Positions 8,292-17,160 of a DNA stretch of 64,000 nt are shown here, piece by piece. The first letter of the stretch is position 1. Each line of letters opens with the position of its first letter. The translations under genes were made by a program, and so were the position numbers. The DNA is from Altericroceibacterium spongiae (GTDB taxonomy: Bacteria; Pseudomonadota; Alphaproteobacteria; Sphingomonadales; Sphingomonadaceae), in assembly GCF_003610805.1 (NCBI RefSeq), contig NZ_RAPF01000001.1:558001-622000 (forward strand), given 5' to 3'. The notes below the pieces were generated by a model, which did no database searches, was not told where the DNA came from, and saw nothing but the letters and a program-made list of their open reading frames with translations.

Positions 8292-9461
8292 ATGGGAACA
8301 GCCTTGAACCGTCCAGCGCAATTTCTGGCTATGATCGGTGCAGTCACGTTGACTGTTTCACCGATCCCTTCGGTCGCGATAACTCCTGCACCGGTGCCGC
8401 GGGATATTCCGGTAGGCTTGCTGATCGATCTTTCCTCGGGGCAAACACTGTTCAAGCGCGACCCGGAAAGACGCTTCATGCCCGCTTCAACCACCAAAAT
8501 TATGACCGTTTATACGGCCTTCGAACTCATTTCCCATGGCAAGCTGAAACTTGACGAAACGATCGAGATCAGCCCGGAAATTGCAGAAGAATGGTCGGGC
8601 GAAGGGTCCTCCATGTTTCTGAAGGCCGGAGATCATGTCACTATCGCTCAGCTGATGACGGGTATTACGACCGTTTCCGGTAACGATGCCTGTGTGGCGC
8701 TGGCTGTTCATGCTGCCGGCTCGCTCGATAAATGGCTCGCCATGATGAATGAGAATGCAGCCTTTCTCGGTATGAAAGACAGCCATTTTGGGTCTCCCAA
8801 CGGCTATCCCGATGAAGGCAAAACCTTCACCAGCGCACAGGATCTGGCGATCCTGGCGAGTGCGCTGGTGAAGCGACACCCTGATCTGTATCAACGTTTT
8901 TTCGGTCATCACGGCATGGTCTATAATGGTATAGCGCAGAGCAATCATGATCCCATAACCGGCAAGGTGCCCGGAGCTGACGGGATCAAGACCGGTTATA
9001 CCCGGCAGGCTGGTTATAATTTCGTCGGTTCAGCATTTAGGTCGGGGCGCCGGCTCATTATGGTACTGGCAGGATCTCCCACTTCGCGAATGCGCGACGA
9101 GACAGCACGCAAACTGATTAACTGGGGTTATGACGACTTCGAAAATCGGCTGCTGGTGCCGGCTCGAGCCGAGATCGGCACAGCTCGTGTGCAAGACGGG
9201 GCGTTGAACAGTGTTACATTGCGTCCGCGTGACGATGTCGTAGCCACCGTACCTGTTGGCGGAACGGTTTCACCAAAGCTCACGATCCGATATCGTGGAC
9301 CGGTCAAAGCTCCGATTGCAAAAGGACAGGAAGTGGCACGTCTGCATATCGAGATTCCCGGGCAGACACCGCATGAAGTTCCTCTGGTTGCGAGCCATGC
9401 TGTGGCCAGGGCCAATATGCTGCAACGCCTGGTCAATGGTGTGGAAGGGTTCTGGTCTTGA
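8292..9461 (+). CDS. dac: D-alanyl-D-alanine carboxypeptidase (DacA/C/F type, peptidase S11)
   Basis: This 389-residue penicillin-binding protein removes the terminal D-Ala from peptidoglycan pentapeptides. It has a signal peptide, then the three serine-peptidase motifs: SxxK in PASTTKIMT, SGN in TVSGNDACVAL, and KTG in GIKTGYTRQ. The C-terminal beta-rich domain (about 280-370) is the usual S11 stalk, but the very end is short and only weakly amphipathic. It follows mltB and rlpA, so the three form a wall-remodelling set, and it runs into tmk by a 4-nt overlap. Confidence 0.92.
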   Translation: MGTALNRPAQFLAMIGAVTLTVSPIPSVAITPAPVPRDIPVGLLIDLSSGQTLFKRDPERRFMPASTTKIMTVYTAFELISHGKLKLDETIEISPEIAEEWSGEGSSMFLKAGDHVTIAQLMTGITTVSGNDACVALAVHAAGSLDKWLAMMNENAAFLGMKDSHFGSPNGYPDEGKTFTSAQDLAILASALVKRHPDLYQRFFGHHGMVYNGIAQSNHDPITGKVPGADGIKTGYTRQAGYNFVGSAFRSGRRLIMVLAGSPTSRMRDETARKLINWGYDDFENRLLVPARAEIGTARVQDGALNSVTLRPRDDVVATVPVGGTVSPKLTIRYRGPVKAPIAKGQEVARLHIEIPGQTPHEVPLVASHAVARANMLQRLVNGVEGFWS

Positions 9462-10093
9462 GCAGAGGAATCTTCATTTCGCTCGAGGGTGGAGAAGGAG
9501 TAGGTAAATCTACGCAGGCTCATTTGCTGGCTGAAAAGCTGGAATCCATGGGTCATCAAACCGTGCTGACCCGCGAACCGGGAGGTACGCCGGGGGCCGA
9601 AGCCATTCGGTCTCTGTTGCTCGATCCAACTGGAGAGGGGTGGGGCAGAGAAGCTGAAGTACTGCTTTTCGCGGCGGCTCGCGCCGACCATATTGAACGA
9701 CTGATACGTCCTGCCTTACAAGCCGGGAAATGGGTGATTTGCGATCGGTTTATCGATTCTACTCGAGCCTATCAGGGTGGCGGAGGCGGAATGAACGATA
9801 GGGATATTCTCGATCTGCATCGGATCGGTTGTGCTGGGCTTCTGCCCGATGCAACGCTGCTGATTGAAGTGTCGCCAGAGGAGAGTGCGCAGCGACTGGA
9901 AAAGCGCGATAAGGGACAGAGCGACCGGATCGGGGGCAGGGCAGCCGAGTATCATTCCCGTGTACATGCTGCCTTCAACGTACTGGCGAGTGCTGAGCCC
10001 AAACGCTTCCATCGCATTGATGGTATGGGCGAACCACAAGACATACATCAGCAAATCATGGTCGCTCTTTCTTCCGTGATGCGTTCTGCATGA
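9458..10093 (+). CDS. tmk: thymidylate kinase
   Basis: This 211-residue enzyme phosphorylates dTMP to dTDP. The P-loop GGEGVGKST, the DRF motif (CDRFIDSTRAYQG) and the lid region (KRDKGQSDRIGG) are all present. The start is a TTG at 9458 overlapping the dac stop as TTGA; the protein would lack the P-loop strand if it started later. The gene overlaps holB by ATGA. The set tmk-holB-metG-tatD is a widespread conserved bacterial order. Confidence 0.95.
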   Translation: MSRGIFISLEGGEGVGKSTQAHLLAEKLESMGHQTVLTREPGGTPGAEAIRSLLLDPTGEGWGREAEVLLFAAARADHIERLIRPALQAGKWVICDRFIDSTRAYQGGGGGMNDRDILDLHRIGCAGLLPDATLLIEVSPEESAQRLEKRDKGQSDRIGGRAAEYHSRVHAAFNVLASAEPKRFHRIDGMGEPQDIHQQIMVALSSVMRSA

Positions 10094-11055
10094 TTGAACA
10101 TATCGGTCACGATTTCGCCTGGCGCGAATGGTATGCGGCGCTTGCAGGTCCTCGTATGCACCATGCCTGGTTGCTTACCGGACAGCGCGGGATTGGTAAG
10201 ATGGGCTTTGCTTTGCAAGCTGCGCGTGAACTGGTGAAAGAAGAGGGGGTCCCGCAACCTGCCGCTGACCATCCCGATATTCTGATTCTCACCCATGCAC
10301 CGGCCAATGCCGATGAGGAGAAGAAGCGTGCGGACGGGAAGCCCTATCAGACCAAACGTAATATTTCGGTAGACCAGATTCGTACGATGCAGCACAGGCT
10401 GAATACGCGGCCAACACTCGGATCGCGTCGTGCCATCATCGTCGATCCGGCGGACGATATGGAAAAGAGCGCATCTAACGCACTTCTCAAAAGCTTGGAA
10501 GAACCGCCTGTCGGGAGCTATTTCTTGCTGGTTTCGCACCGGCCGGGCCGTCTTCTGCCGACCATCCGGTCACGCTGTCGTATATTGCGTTTTCCAACGC
10601 TTTCCACCGCTGAGATCGATAATATATTACGCCGCGAAGCGCCCAATGCTGACGAGACAGCCCGCTCTGCAGCCGTGGCCGCCAGTGCCGGATCACCTGG
10701 TGCAGCGCTGGATTTTGTTGAACTCGAGTTGGGTAAGCTTCATCAGTTGATGGCCGATATCGCGCAGCACGGCGATCCCGATTTCACCTTACGTGGTAAA
10801 CTGGCTGACTCCATGGGAGCACGACCGGACCGAAAGCGGCAGCTTGCTGCGATTGATCTTGCCCGCTCAGTAATCGGTAATCAGATGGAGAGCACAATAC
10901 CACGGGCCATTCCGCGTCTGACGGAAGCTTATGCAGATCTCAACCACCTTGCCAATCAGGCGCCAACCTATAATTTTGACCCGGGATTGCTGATTATGGA
11001 AATCGGGACCTTGCTCGCATCTCTCGCGGCTCCTAGGGACATGCCCCATGGCTGA
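10090..11055 (+). CDS. holB: DNA polymerase III delta' subunit
   Basis: This 321-residue AAA+ subunit of the clamp loader starts at an ATGA overlap with tmk. Visible family features are the P-loop-like GQRGIGKMG (the final Lys-Thr/Ser is changed, as expected for a non-hydrolysing delta'), the sequence around DDMEKSASNALLKSLEEPP and the SRC motif in TIRSRCRILRF. The length is near normal. It overlaps metG by 8 nt. Confidence 0.93.
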   Translation: MIEHIGHDFAWREWYAALAGPRMHHAWLLTGQRGIGKMGFALQAARELVKEEGVPQPAADHPDILILTHAPANADEEKKRADGKPYQTKRNISVDQIRTMQHRLNTRPTLGSRRAIIVDPADDMEKSASNALLKSLEEPPVGSYFLLVSHRPGRLLPTIRSRCRILRFPTLSTAEIDNILRREAPNADETARSAAVAASAGSPGAALDFVELELGKLHQLMADIAQHGDPDFTLRGKLADSMGARPDRKRQLAAIDLARSVIGNQMESTIPRAIPRLTEAYADLNHLANQAPTYNFDPGLLIMEIGTLLASLAAPRDMPHG

Positions 11056-12598
11056 GCCCTTCTATATCACAACCGCAATTCATTATCCCAACGGCAAACC
11101 GCATATCGGCCATGCCTATGAAACCATAGCTGCCGATGTGCTGGCACGCTTCCAGAGACTGATGGGGCGCGAAGTACGCTTCCAGACCGGAACGGATGAG
11201 CATGGCCTTAAAATGGCCCAGAAAGCCCGCGATCTGGATATAACGCCACGCGCTCTTGCAGACGAAATGTCAGGTTATTTCAGAGATTTGTTTGATAAAC
11301 TGAACATCTCTTATGACCGATATATTCGGACGACCGAAGATGTGCATCATCGCGCCAGCCAGGCCATCTGGCAGGCGATGGAAGCCAATGGCGATCTCTA
11401 TCTTGATCGCTATGAAGGCTGGTACTCGATCCGCGATGAAGCCTATTATGATGAAAGCGAACTGATCGAGGGTGAGGGTAATGAGAAGCTCTCTCCTCAA
11501 GGGACTCCGGTAGAATGGACTGTGGAAGAAAGCTGGTTTTTCCGCCTGTCCAGATATCAGAAGCGATTGCTGGCATTATATAATGACAATCCTGACTTCA
11601 TCCGTCCGGAAAGCCGTCGTAATGAAGTGATGCGCTTTGTTGAGGGTGGTTTGCGTGATTTGTCCGTTTCACGAACCAGTTTCGACTGGGGCGTAAAAGT
11701 ACCCGGTGCAGATAATCATGTTATGTATGTCTGGGTCGATGCGCTGACCAACTATCTGACCGGACTGGGCTATCCTGACGAGACCGAGGATTTCAAAAAA
11801 TTCTGGCCGGCAGATATTCACCTCATTGGTAAAGACATCATACGGTTCCATACGGTCTACTGGCCTGCATTTCTGATGAGCGCCAATCTAGCTCTGCCCA
11901 AGCAGGTCTTCGGCCATGGTTTCCTGCTCAATCGTGGACAGAAAGAATCGAAGTCGCTGGGAAATGTCACCGACCCGGGAGAACTGGTCGATACATTCGG
12001 TGTCGATGTTCTGCGTTATTTTCTGTTGCGCGAATTCGCTTTTGGTCAGGATGGCAGTTATTCGCCCGAAGCGATCGTAACGCGATCCAATGCCGAACTG
12101 GCTAACAGCTATGGCAACCTCGCACAGCGCGTAATGAGCTTTATTTCCAAGAATTGTGATGGCTGTTTTACCGCGAGCGCTCCGGTAGAGCCTGTTGATC
12201 AGGCATTGCGGAACAAAGTGCAGACTGCCTGCCGCGAAGAGTTGCCTGCGGCGTTCGAACGGTTGGCTTTTTCCTCAGGACTTGAAGCATGGATGCAGGC
12301 TGTTTTCGCGTGTAATGCCTATATCGATGAACAGGCACCCTGGGCATTACGCAAAACCGATCCCGAACGGATGCAGCGCGTTCTGGCAACGCTTTGTGCC
12401 TGTATCCGCGACCTCAGCATTGCTGTTTCTCCTGTAATTCCAGAAGCTTCTTCAAAAATACTCGACGCACTATGTATTCCTTCAGCTGCTCGTGACTTTG
12501 CTGCATTGGCTGAAGACCTTGCGCTTGGCGAAGTCAGAGTCGAAAATCCGAAACCAGCATTTCCTCGACTTGAACTGCCGGTGCAGGAGGAGGGTTAA
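11048..12598 (+). CDS. metG: methionyl-tRNA synthetase
   Basis: This 516-residue class I synthetase charges tRNA-Met. It shows the HIGH-type signature (KPHIGHAYE, about 18-26), KMSKS-type KESKSLGN near 299, and a helical anticodon-binding domain. In the connective peptide, GWYSIRDEAYYDESEL occupies the place where zinc-binding forms have Cys residues, so this is the zinc-free form. There is no C-terminal dimerisation or tRNA-binding domain, consistent with the short alphaproteobacterial type. It ends by overlapping tatD by one base. Confidence 0.95.
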   Translation: MAEPFYITTAIHYPNGKPHIGHAYETIAADVLARFQRLMGREVRFQTGTDEHGLKMAQKARDLDITPRALADEMSGYFRDLFDKLNISYDRYIRTTEDVHHRASQAIWQAMEANGDLYLDRYEGWYSIRDEAYYDESELIEGEGNEKLSPQGTPVEWTVEESWFFRLSRYQKRLLALYNDNPDFIRPESRRNEVMRFVEGGLRDLSVSRTSFDWGVKVPGADNHVMYVWVDALTNYLTGLGYPDETEDFKKFWPADIHLIGKDIIRFHTVYWPAFLMSANLALPKQVFGHGFLLNRGQKESKSLGNVTDPGELVDTFGVDVLRYFLLREFAFGQDGSYSPEAIVTRSNAELANSYGNLAQRVMSFISKNCDGCFTASAPVEPVDQALRNKVQTACREELPAAFERLAFSSGLEAWMQAVFACNAYIDEQAPWALRKTDPERMQRVLATLCACIRDLSIAVSPVIPEASSKILDALCIPSAARDFAALAEDLALGEVRVENPKPAFPRLELPVQEEG

Positions 12599-13374
12599 TG
12601 CTGATCGATAGCCATTGTCACCTCGAATATGAGGGGCTGGTGGAAGATCAGTCAGCCGTTCTGGATCGTGCGCGAGAAAGAGGCGTTGATGGTTTTCTGA
12701 ATATTTCGACACGGCAGAGCGAATGGAGCCGGGTAGTAGCCACAGCCGAACGTGAGAGAGACGTCTGGGCTAGTGTTGGTATTCATCCGCATGAAGCCGA
12801 TAATCATGCAGATCTCGGTGCTTCCGCTCTGCTTGAAGCAACCCGCCATCCAAAAGTCATCGCAATCGGTGAAACGGGCCTCGATTATTATTACGACAAG
12901 TCAGACCGTGCTGTTCAGCAGGCTTTGTTTCGCATGCATATCGACGTTTGTCGTGAAACACAGCTTCCGCTAGTCATTCATACGCGGGAAGCGGAGGAAG
13001 ATACCGCTGCCATACTTGAAGAGGAACTGGGGAAGGGCGGTTTTCCCGCGCTGATCCATTGTTTTACTGCTTCGGCCGATTTTGGCGAAAAAATGCTGGA
13101 ACTCGGGCTCACCATTTCGCTTTCCGGTATTGTGACGTTCAAGAATGCCAAGGAGCTACAGCAATTTGCTCCGTCCGTTCCGGAGGATCGACTGCTGGTA
13201 GAAACAGACAGCCCGTTCCTTGCGCCTGTGCCGCATCGAGGTAAGTCCTGTGAACCTGCCTTCGTACGTGACACGGCAGAATTTATTGCCGGATTGCGAA
13301 ATGTTACGGTTGAAGAGTTAGGCGAAAAAACCTCAAATAACTTTCGGAATTTGTTCAGGAAAGCTTTTTCGTGA
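12598..13374 (+). CDS. tatD: TatD-family metal-dependent deoxyribonuclease
   Basis: This 258-residue TIM-barrel hydrolase has metal ligands in IDSHCHLE (residues 3-10), Glu in AIGETGLDYYY, His in LVIHTREAEED and Asp in VETDSPFLAPVPHRG. The family acts as 3'-5' exonuclease/DNase in DNA repair and RNA turnover. Starts and stops overlap metG (TAATG-type) and the next gene (GTGA), so translation is coupled. Confidence 0.92.
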   Translation: MLIDSHCHLEYEGLVEDQSAVLDRARERGVDGFLNISTRQSEWSRVVATAERERDVWASVGIHPHEADNHADLGASALLEATRHPKVIAIGETGLDYYYDKSDRAVQQALFRMHIDVCRETQLPLVIHTREAEEDTAAILEEELGKGGFPALIHCFTASADFGEKMLELGLTISLSGIVTFKNAKELQQFAPSVPEDRLLVETDSPFLAPVPHRGKSCEPAFVRDTAEFIAGLRNVTVEELGEKTSNNFRNLFRKAFS

Positions 13375-14138
13375 AGGTCCTGCTTCTTGGTTCCGGTACG
13401 TCCACAGGTGTTCCCCGTATTGGCAATGACTGGGGTGAATGCGATCCTCATGAGCCTAAGAACCGGCGCAGCCGTGTATCGATTATTGTCGAAAATGAAA
13501 ATGGCGGGCGCTTGCTCGTGGACACATCGCCGGACCTGCGCAACCAGCTTCTGACGCATGATATCGATCGGTTGGACGGGATCTTCTGGACGCATGATCA
13601 CGCCGATCATTGCCACGGAATCGATGATCTGCGGGTTATGCGCTATGGACGCGGAGGCCCGATGCCGGGCTTTGCTGCCGGCGAAACCGTTCGTCGCCTC
13701 CGCCAGCGTTTCGGCTATGTTTTTGCCGGTCAATACGGCTATCAGACGATTGTTCAGCTGGATACGCTGGAGCGAATGCGGATTATTGCCGGTTTCTCGG
13801 TGGGATCGACACAAATGCCGCATGGGCCGGCACAAAGCACAGCTTATTTGTTCGAAGCTGACGGTAAAACAATTGGTTACGCCACGGACTTCAACGAAAT
13901 TACAGACGGCATGCTCGACCTTTTCCATCATGTCGATATTCTGGTTTGCGATTGCCTGCGCCGCCAACCGCATCCCACGCATGCACATCTTGGGATGGCG
14001 CTGGAACTCGCCGAAAAGGTCAAAGCTGGCAGAACCATTCTAACGCATCTCGATAAGAGTATGGATTACGCCACATTATCGCGTGAAGTCCCGGAGAATG
14101 TTTTTGTGGGATATGACGGGATGGAGATGATAGCCTGA
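13371..14138 (+). CDS. MBL-fold metallohydrolase (PhnP-like)
   Basis: This 255-residue metallo-beta-lactamase-fold protein has the metal motif THDHADHCHG (about 65-74) and later ligands in HGPAQSTAYLF, GYATDFNE and HLGMALE. The N-terminal GSGTSTGVPRIG is typical of PhnP-like cyclic phosphodiesterases. It starts with GTG overlapping the tatD stop. The exact substrate in non-phosphonate genomes is not known; PhnP proper opens 5-phosphoribosyl 1,2-cyclic phosphate, but no phn genes are here. Confidence 0.88.
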   Translation: MKVLLLGSGTSTGVPRIGNDWGECDPHEPKNRRSRVSIIVENENGGRLLVDTSPDLRNQLLTHDIDRLDGIFWTHDHADHCHGIDDLRVMRYGRGGPMPGFAAGETVRRLRQRFGYVFAGQYGYQTIVQLDTLERMRIIAGFSVGSTQMPHGPAQSTAYLFEADGKTIGYATDFNEITDGMLDLFHHVDILVCDCLRRQPHPTHAHLGMALELAEKVKAGRTILTHLDKSMDYATLSREVPENVFVGYDGMEMIA

Positions 14139-14302
14139 TGTCCGGAAGCTGGGTTTCGATAATCTGGCTCGCTGGCGCGCTGGTTTTGGCGATGAGCGCC
14201 TTGCGTTCGCACCGCATGAATGCGCGCAAGGGCATTACGATGGCATTGATCTGGGTGGCCATCTTTTTCGTTGCAGCAGCGTTCTTCGGAGCATTGGGCT
14301 GA
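14138..14302 (+). CDS. small two-helix membrane protein
   Basis: This is a 54-codon frame starting at an ATG that overlaps the previous stop (TGATG at 14136-14140). It encodes two hydrophobic helices, WVSIIWLAGALVLAMSAL (residues 5-22) and MALIWVAIFFVAAAFFGALG (35-54), joined by a basic loop, RSHRMNARKG. The positive loop puts both termini outside the cytoplasm. The perfect coupling, membrane pattern and gap-free position support a real gene. No function can be assigned. Confidence 0.75.
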   Translation: MSGSWVSIIWLAGALVLAMSALRSHRMNARKGITMALIWVAIFFVAAAFFGALG

Positions 14303-14324
14303 ACAATAGCATCATTAATTTAAC

Positions 14325-14338
14325 ATAATATATATTAT
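14325..14338. promoter_or_regulatory. 14-bp perfect AT palindrome upstream of mazG
   Basis: ATAATATATATTAT is its own reverse complement and sits in a 40-bp segment of almost pure A/T (14311-14338) inside GC-rich DNA, 20 bases before the mazG ATG. It breaks the otherwise overlapping tmk-to-small-protein operon, so it is likely the -10 region or operator of a separate mazG promoter. No clear -35 was identified. Confidence 0.45.
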
Positions 14339-14357
14339 CGATCTCATTGAGTGCTAC

Positions 14358-15125
14358 ATGAGGAACCTCGACTTCATGCCGGACCAGCTTAACCGCCTGC
14401 TCGCCATTATGGCGCAACTGCGAGATCCTGAAGATGGCTGCGAGTGGGATATTGCGCAAAACTTTGAATCGATTGCTCCTTACACAATCGAAGAGGCTTA
14501 CGAAGTTGCCGACGCCATTGCTCGTAAGGATATGGATGACCTACGCGGCGAACTTGGAGATCTTTTGCTTCAGGTCGTGTTCCATTCGCGGATGGCTGAA
14601 GAAAAAGAGCATTTCGATTTCAATGATGTCGCAAGAGCTATCGCTGACAAAATGGAAGCGAGGCATCCGCATATCTTCACTTCGACCCAGCAGCGTAATG
14701 CATGGGAAGATATCAAGGCCGGAGAGCGCGAAGCCCGCGGCGAAACCAGCGCTATGGACGGTGTTGCCCGTGCTCTTCCGGCTTTACTTCGCGCAGAAAA
14801 GCTTCAGAAACGTGCAGCACGTCATGGTTTCGGCTGGCCCGACCCTTCAGGCCCCGAGGCAAAAGTGCAGGAAGAAATCACCGAGCTCGCCGAAGCCTGC
14901 AATGAAACCGAAAAGCAGGAAGAAGCTGGTGACTTGCTTTTCGCCGTAGTTAACCTGGTACGGGCTTATGGCATTGGCGCTGAAGATGCCCTGCGTGCAG
15001 CCAACGATAAATTCGAACGCCGCTACAGGGCCATGGAAGATATGGCGAAAGGGCGTTTCGACACCCTCTCGCTGGAAGATCAGGAACGGCTCTGGCAAGC
15101 TGTAAAGAAAACCGAGAAGCTTTAA
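14358..15125 (+). CDS. mazG: nucleoside triphosphate pyrophosphohydrolase MazG
   Basis: This 255-residue tandem-domain all-alpha NTP pyrophosphatase removes non-canonical or excess NTPs. The N-terminal MazG domain shows the metal motif EEAYEVADAI, then ELGDLLLQVVFHS (ExxD); the C-terminal copy has EITELAEA and EEAGDLLFAVVNL. An alternative start is the ATG at 14376 (MPDQLNRLL), which is where most homologues begin. It converges on hflX with a 4-nt overlap of the two stop regions. Confidence 0.93.
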   Translation: MRNLDFMPDQLNRLLAIMAQLRDPEDGCEWDIAQNFESIAPYTIEEAYEVADAIARKDMDDLRGELGDLLLQVVFHSRMAEEKEHFDFNDVARAIADKMEARHPHIFTSTQQRNAWEDIKAGEREARGETSAMDGVARALPALLRAEKLQKRAARHGFGWPDPSGPEAKVQEEITELAEACNETEKQEEAGDLLFAVVNLVRAYGIGAEDALRAANDKFERRYRAMEDMAKGRFDTLSLEDQERLWQAVKKTEKL

Positions 15126-16447
15126 TCGAGCGCTTCGAAACGACCATATTCCTTGTCGGTCAGCCGTACATCAATACGCCGCAACGGGCCCTGCTGCCCT
15201 TCCCCTGCATCCTCGTCAGTCAACACATCTCCATGAGCATGCAGCCAGGCAATGCGCAGACCATCTGCTGCAGGTAAGGTGATGTGGTGAATTTGTGCTC
15301 CTGTTGTGAGCGTTTCACCTAATTTTTCAATAAGTTCATCGACACCGTAACCGGTCTGCGCTGATATCGGAACGGCATCATCACTATGGCGAGAAAGGCC
15401 AAGCAATTCCTCACGCCGTTCATCATCTATCAGATCAAACTTGTTCCAGACCTCGATAATCGGCATGGCGGATTCCCCGCCTTCTCCATCGAGAACGTCC
15501 AGATCTGTCAGAACGTCTAGCACTTGCTGCTTTTGCATAGCATTGGCGGGGTTAGCCATGTCGCGGACATGCAGAATAATTTCGGCTGCTGTAACTTCTT
15601 CCAGCGTCGCCCGAAATGCGGCGACGAGCTGAGTCGGAAGGTCGGAAATAAACCCGACGGTATCCGACAGGATCGCCTTTTCGACACCCGGCAAGCGGAT
15701 GGATCGCATGGTCGGATCGAGTGTGGCGAAAAGCAGGTCTTCGGCCATCACATCAGAGCCGGTCAAGCGATTAAAAAGCGTTGATTTTCCGGCATTGGTA
15801 TAACCAACTAGCGCGATTACCGGCCAGGGCGCGCGCCCTCGCCGCTTGCGATGCAATTCTCGTGTCTTGCGGACTTGTTCAAGATCACGACGCAATTTGC
15901 CCATTCGACTGCGGATCATCCGGCGGTCCGCTTCGATCTGTGTTTCACCAGGTCCGCCGAGAAAGCCGAAGCCGCCCCGTTGACGTTCAAGGTGGGTCCA
16001 GCTTCTCACCAGACGACTTGCCTGATAATCGAGATGAGCAAGCTCGACTTGTAAACGGCCTTCGGCTGTGGCTGCTCGTTCACCAAAAATTTCGAGGATC
16101 AGACCGGTTCGGTCGATCACCTTGCGCTTTAGACGCTCTTCGAGATTACGCTGCTGAATGGCCGAAAGACTGGCATCCACAATAACCAACTCTGCCTCTT
16201 CCTGCAGGCAGGTGGTCTCGATCCGTTGTATTTGCCCTTCCCCGAACAATGTAGCCGGGCGTACTTCGCGAATAGGCAACACAAAAGCTTCCGCAACGAC
16301 AATGCCGATTGCGAGAGCCAGACCACAGGCTTCTTCGAGTCTGTTCTCCGGGTCCTCGCTCCGGCGCTGTCCGCGGATATCCGGGCAGATGACGAGGGCA
16401 CGCGCACCGCGGGTGACCTCGCCCTCTATATCGTCATTATCAAAAAT
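15122..16447 (-). CDS. hflX: ribosome-associated GTPase HflX, probable AUU start
   Basis: HflX is a ribosome-splitting GTPase. The protein has the HflX N-terminal domain, the Gly-rich loop RGGFGFLGGPGETQIE, and the G domain: G1 GYTNAGKST, G3 DTVGF, G4 NKFD. The first standard start codon is the GTG at 16282, but 55 codons upstream stay open and encode family-typical sequence (EGEVTRGARALVICPDIRG, RLEEACGLALAIGIVVAEAF). That frame meets a stop just before CTG-ATT, and the ATT at 16447-16445 overlaps the hfq stop as TGATT, mimicking the common TGATG coupling. I therefore place the start there; CTG one codon upstream is the alternative. Confidence 0.85.
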   Translation of the reverse strand: MFDNDDIEGEVTRGARALVICPDIRGQRRSEDPENRLEEACGLALAIGIVVAEAFVLPIREVRPATLFGEGQIQRIETTCLQEEAELVIVDASLSAIQQRNLEERLKRKVIDRTGLILEIFGERAATAEGRLQVELAHLDYQASRLVRSWTHLERQRGGFGFLGGPGETQIEADRRMIRSRMGKLRRDLEQVRKTRELHRKRRGRAPWPVIALVGYTNAGKSTLFNRLTGSDVMAEDLLFATLDPTMRSIRLPGVEKAILSDTVGFISDLPTQLVAAFRATLEEVTAAEIILHVRDMANPANAMQKQQVLDVLTDLDVLDGEGGESAMPIIEVWNKFDLIDDERREELLGLSRHSDDAVPISAQTGYGVDELIEKLGETLTTGAQIHHITLPAADGLRIAWLHAHGDVLTDEDAGEGQQGPLRRIDVRLTDKEYGRFEALD

Positions 16448-17049
16448 CAGGTGTCATCACCTTCTTCATCCATATCACCCGTAAGATCGACATGGGTGGC
16501 AGGCTGGATTGTTGACACGGCATGCTTATAGGCAAGCTGCACAAAGCCTTCGCGTTCCAGCAACATGCAGAACAGGTCATAAGAGGCAATTCGGCCTTGC
16601 AACATGACGCCATTGACCAGGAACATTGTCACCTGAACTTCGGCTTCCCGTACGCGAGCCAGAAAAATGTCCTGCAACAGTCGCTGCTTTTTCTGGCCAT
16701 CTGCAACAACAAATTGCTCGGCATCAACCGGCTGCCCGGGCATGATCGTCGAGATAGCATGCTTGTAAACAAGCTGCGTCTGTCCATCACGGCGCAACAA
16801 AATAGAAAAGTTATCGAACCAGGTTATGATCCCCTGAAGTTTCACGCCTTTGACGAGAAACATGGTCACAGGAATCTTTTCTTTACGCAAAAAATTCAGA
16901 AACACATCCTGAAGATTTTGTGATCGGCCGGAAGATGGCGCAGGTTTGGAAGCCGGGGCGGGGGTCGGTTTGGGACGAGCGGACAAGGTGCCTTTTGTCA
17001 CTGGGGCTAACTCCTTCTGTTTTTGGCGGCGGTCCATATGATGCCGCAT
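16447..17049 (-). CDS. hfq: tandem-domain RNA chaperone Hfq
   Basis: This 200-residue protein has two complete Sm-like domains. Copy 1 (about 44-108) has [20 protein letters not shown] and YKHAIST; copy 2 (about 118-182) has [17 protein letters not shown] and YKHAVST. The YKHA Sm2 motif is present in both. A basic Pro/Lys-rich tail lies at the N-terminus. Six Sm units make a ring in normal Hfq, so three of these chains could form one; double Hfq is known from Zymomonas and other sphingomonads. The start may be the ATG at 17037 instead. hflX follows with a one-base overlap. Confidence 0.92.
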   Translation of the reverse strand: MRHHMDRRQKQKELAPVTKGTLSARPKPTPAPASKPAPSSGRSQNLQDVFLNFLRKEKIPVTMFLVKGVKLQGIITWFDNFSILLRRDGQTQLVYKHAISTIMPGQPVDAEQFVVADGQKKQRLLQDIFLARVREAEVQVTMFLVNGVMLQGRIASYDLFCMLLEREGFVQLAYKHAVSTIQPATHVDLTGDMDEEGDDT

Positions 17050-17160
17050 ACTGGACTCGGCTTGTTACAAACCACTGAATCCGGATGGTCGAATATGTAT
17101 GACTAATGCGTTATCAGCATTCAGCGCAAATAGTTTTTTCCGCAACCTCTTCAAGCCTGT

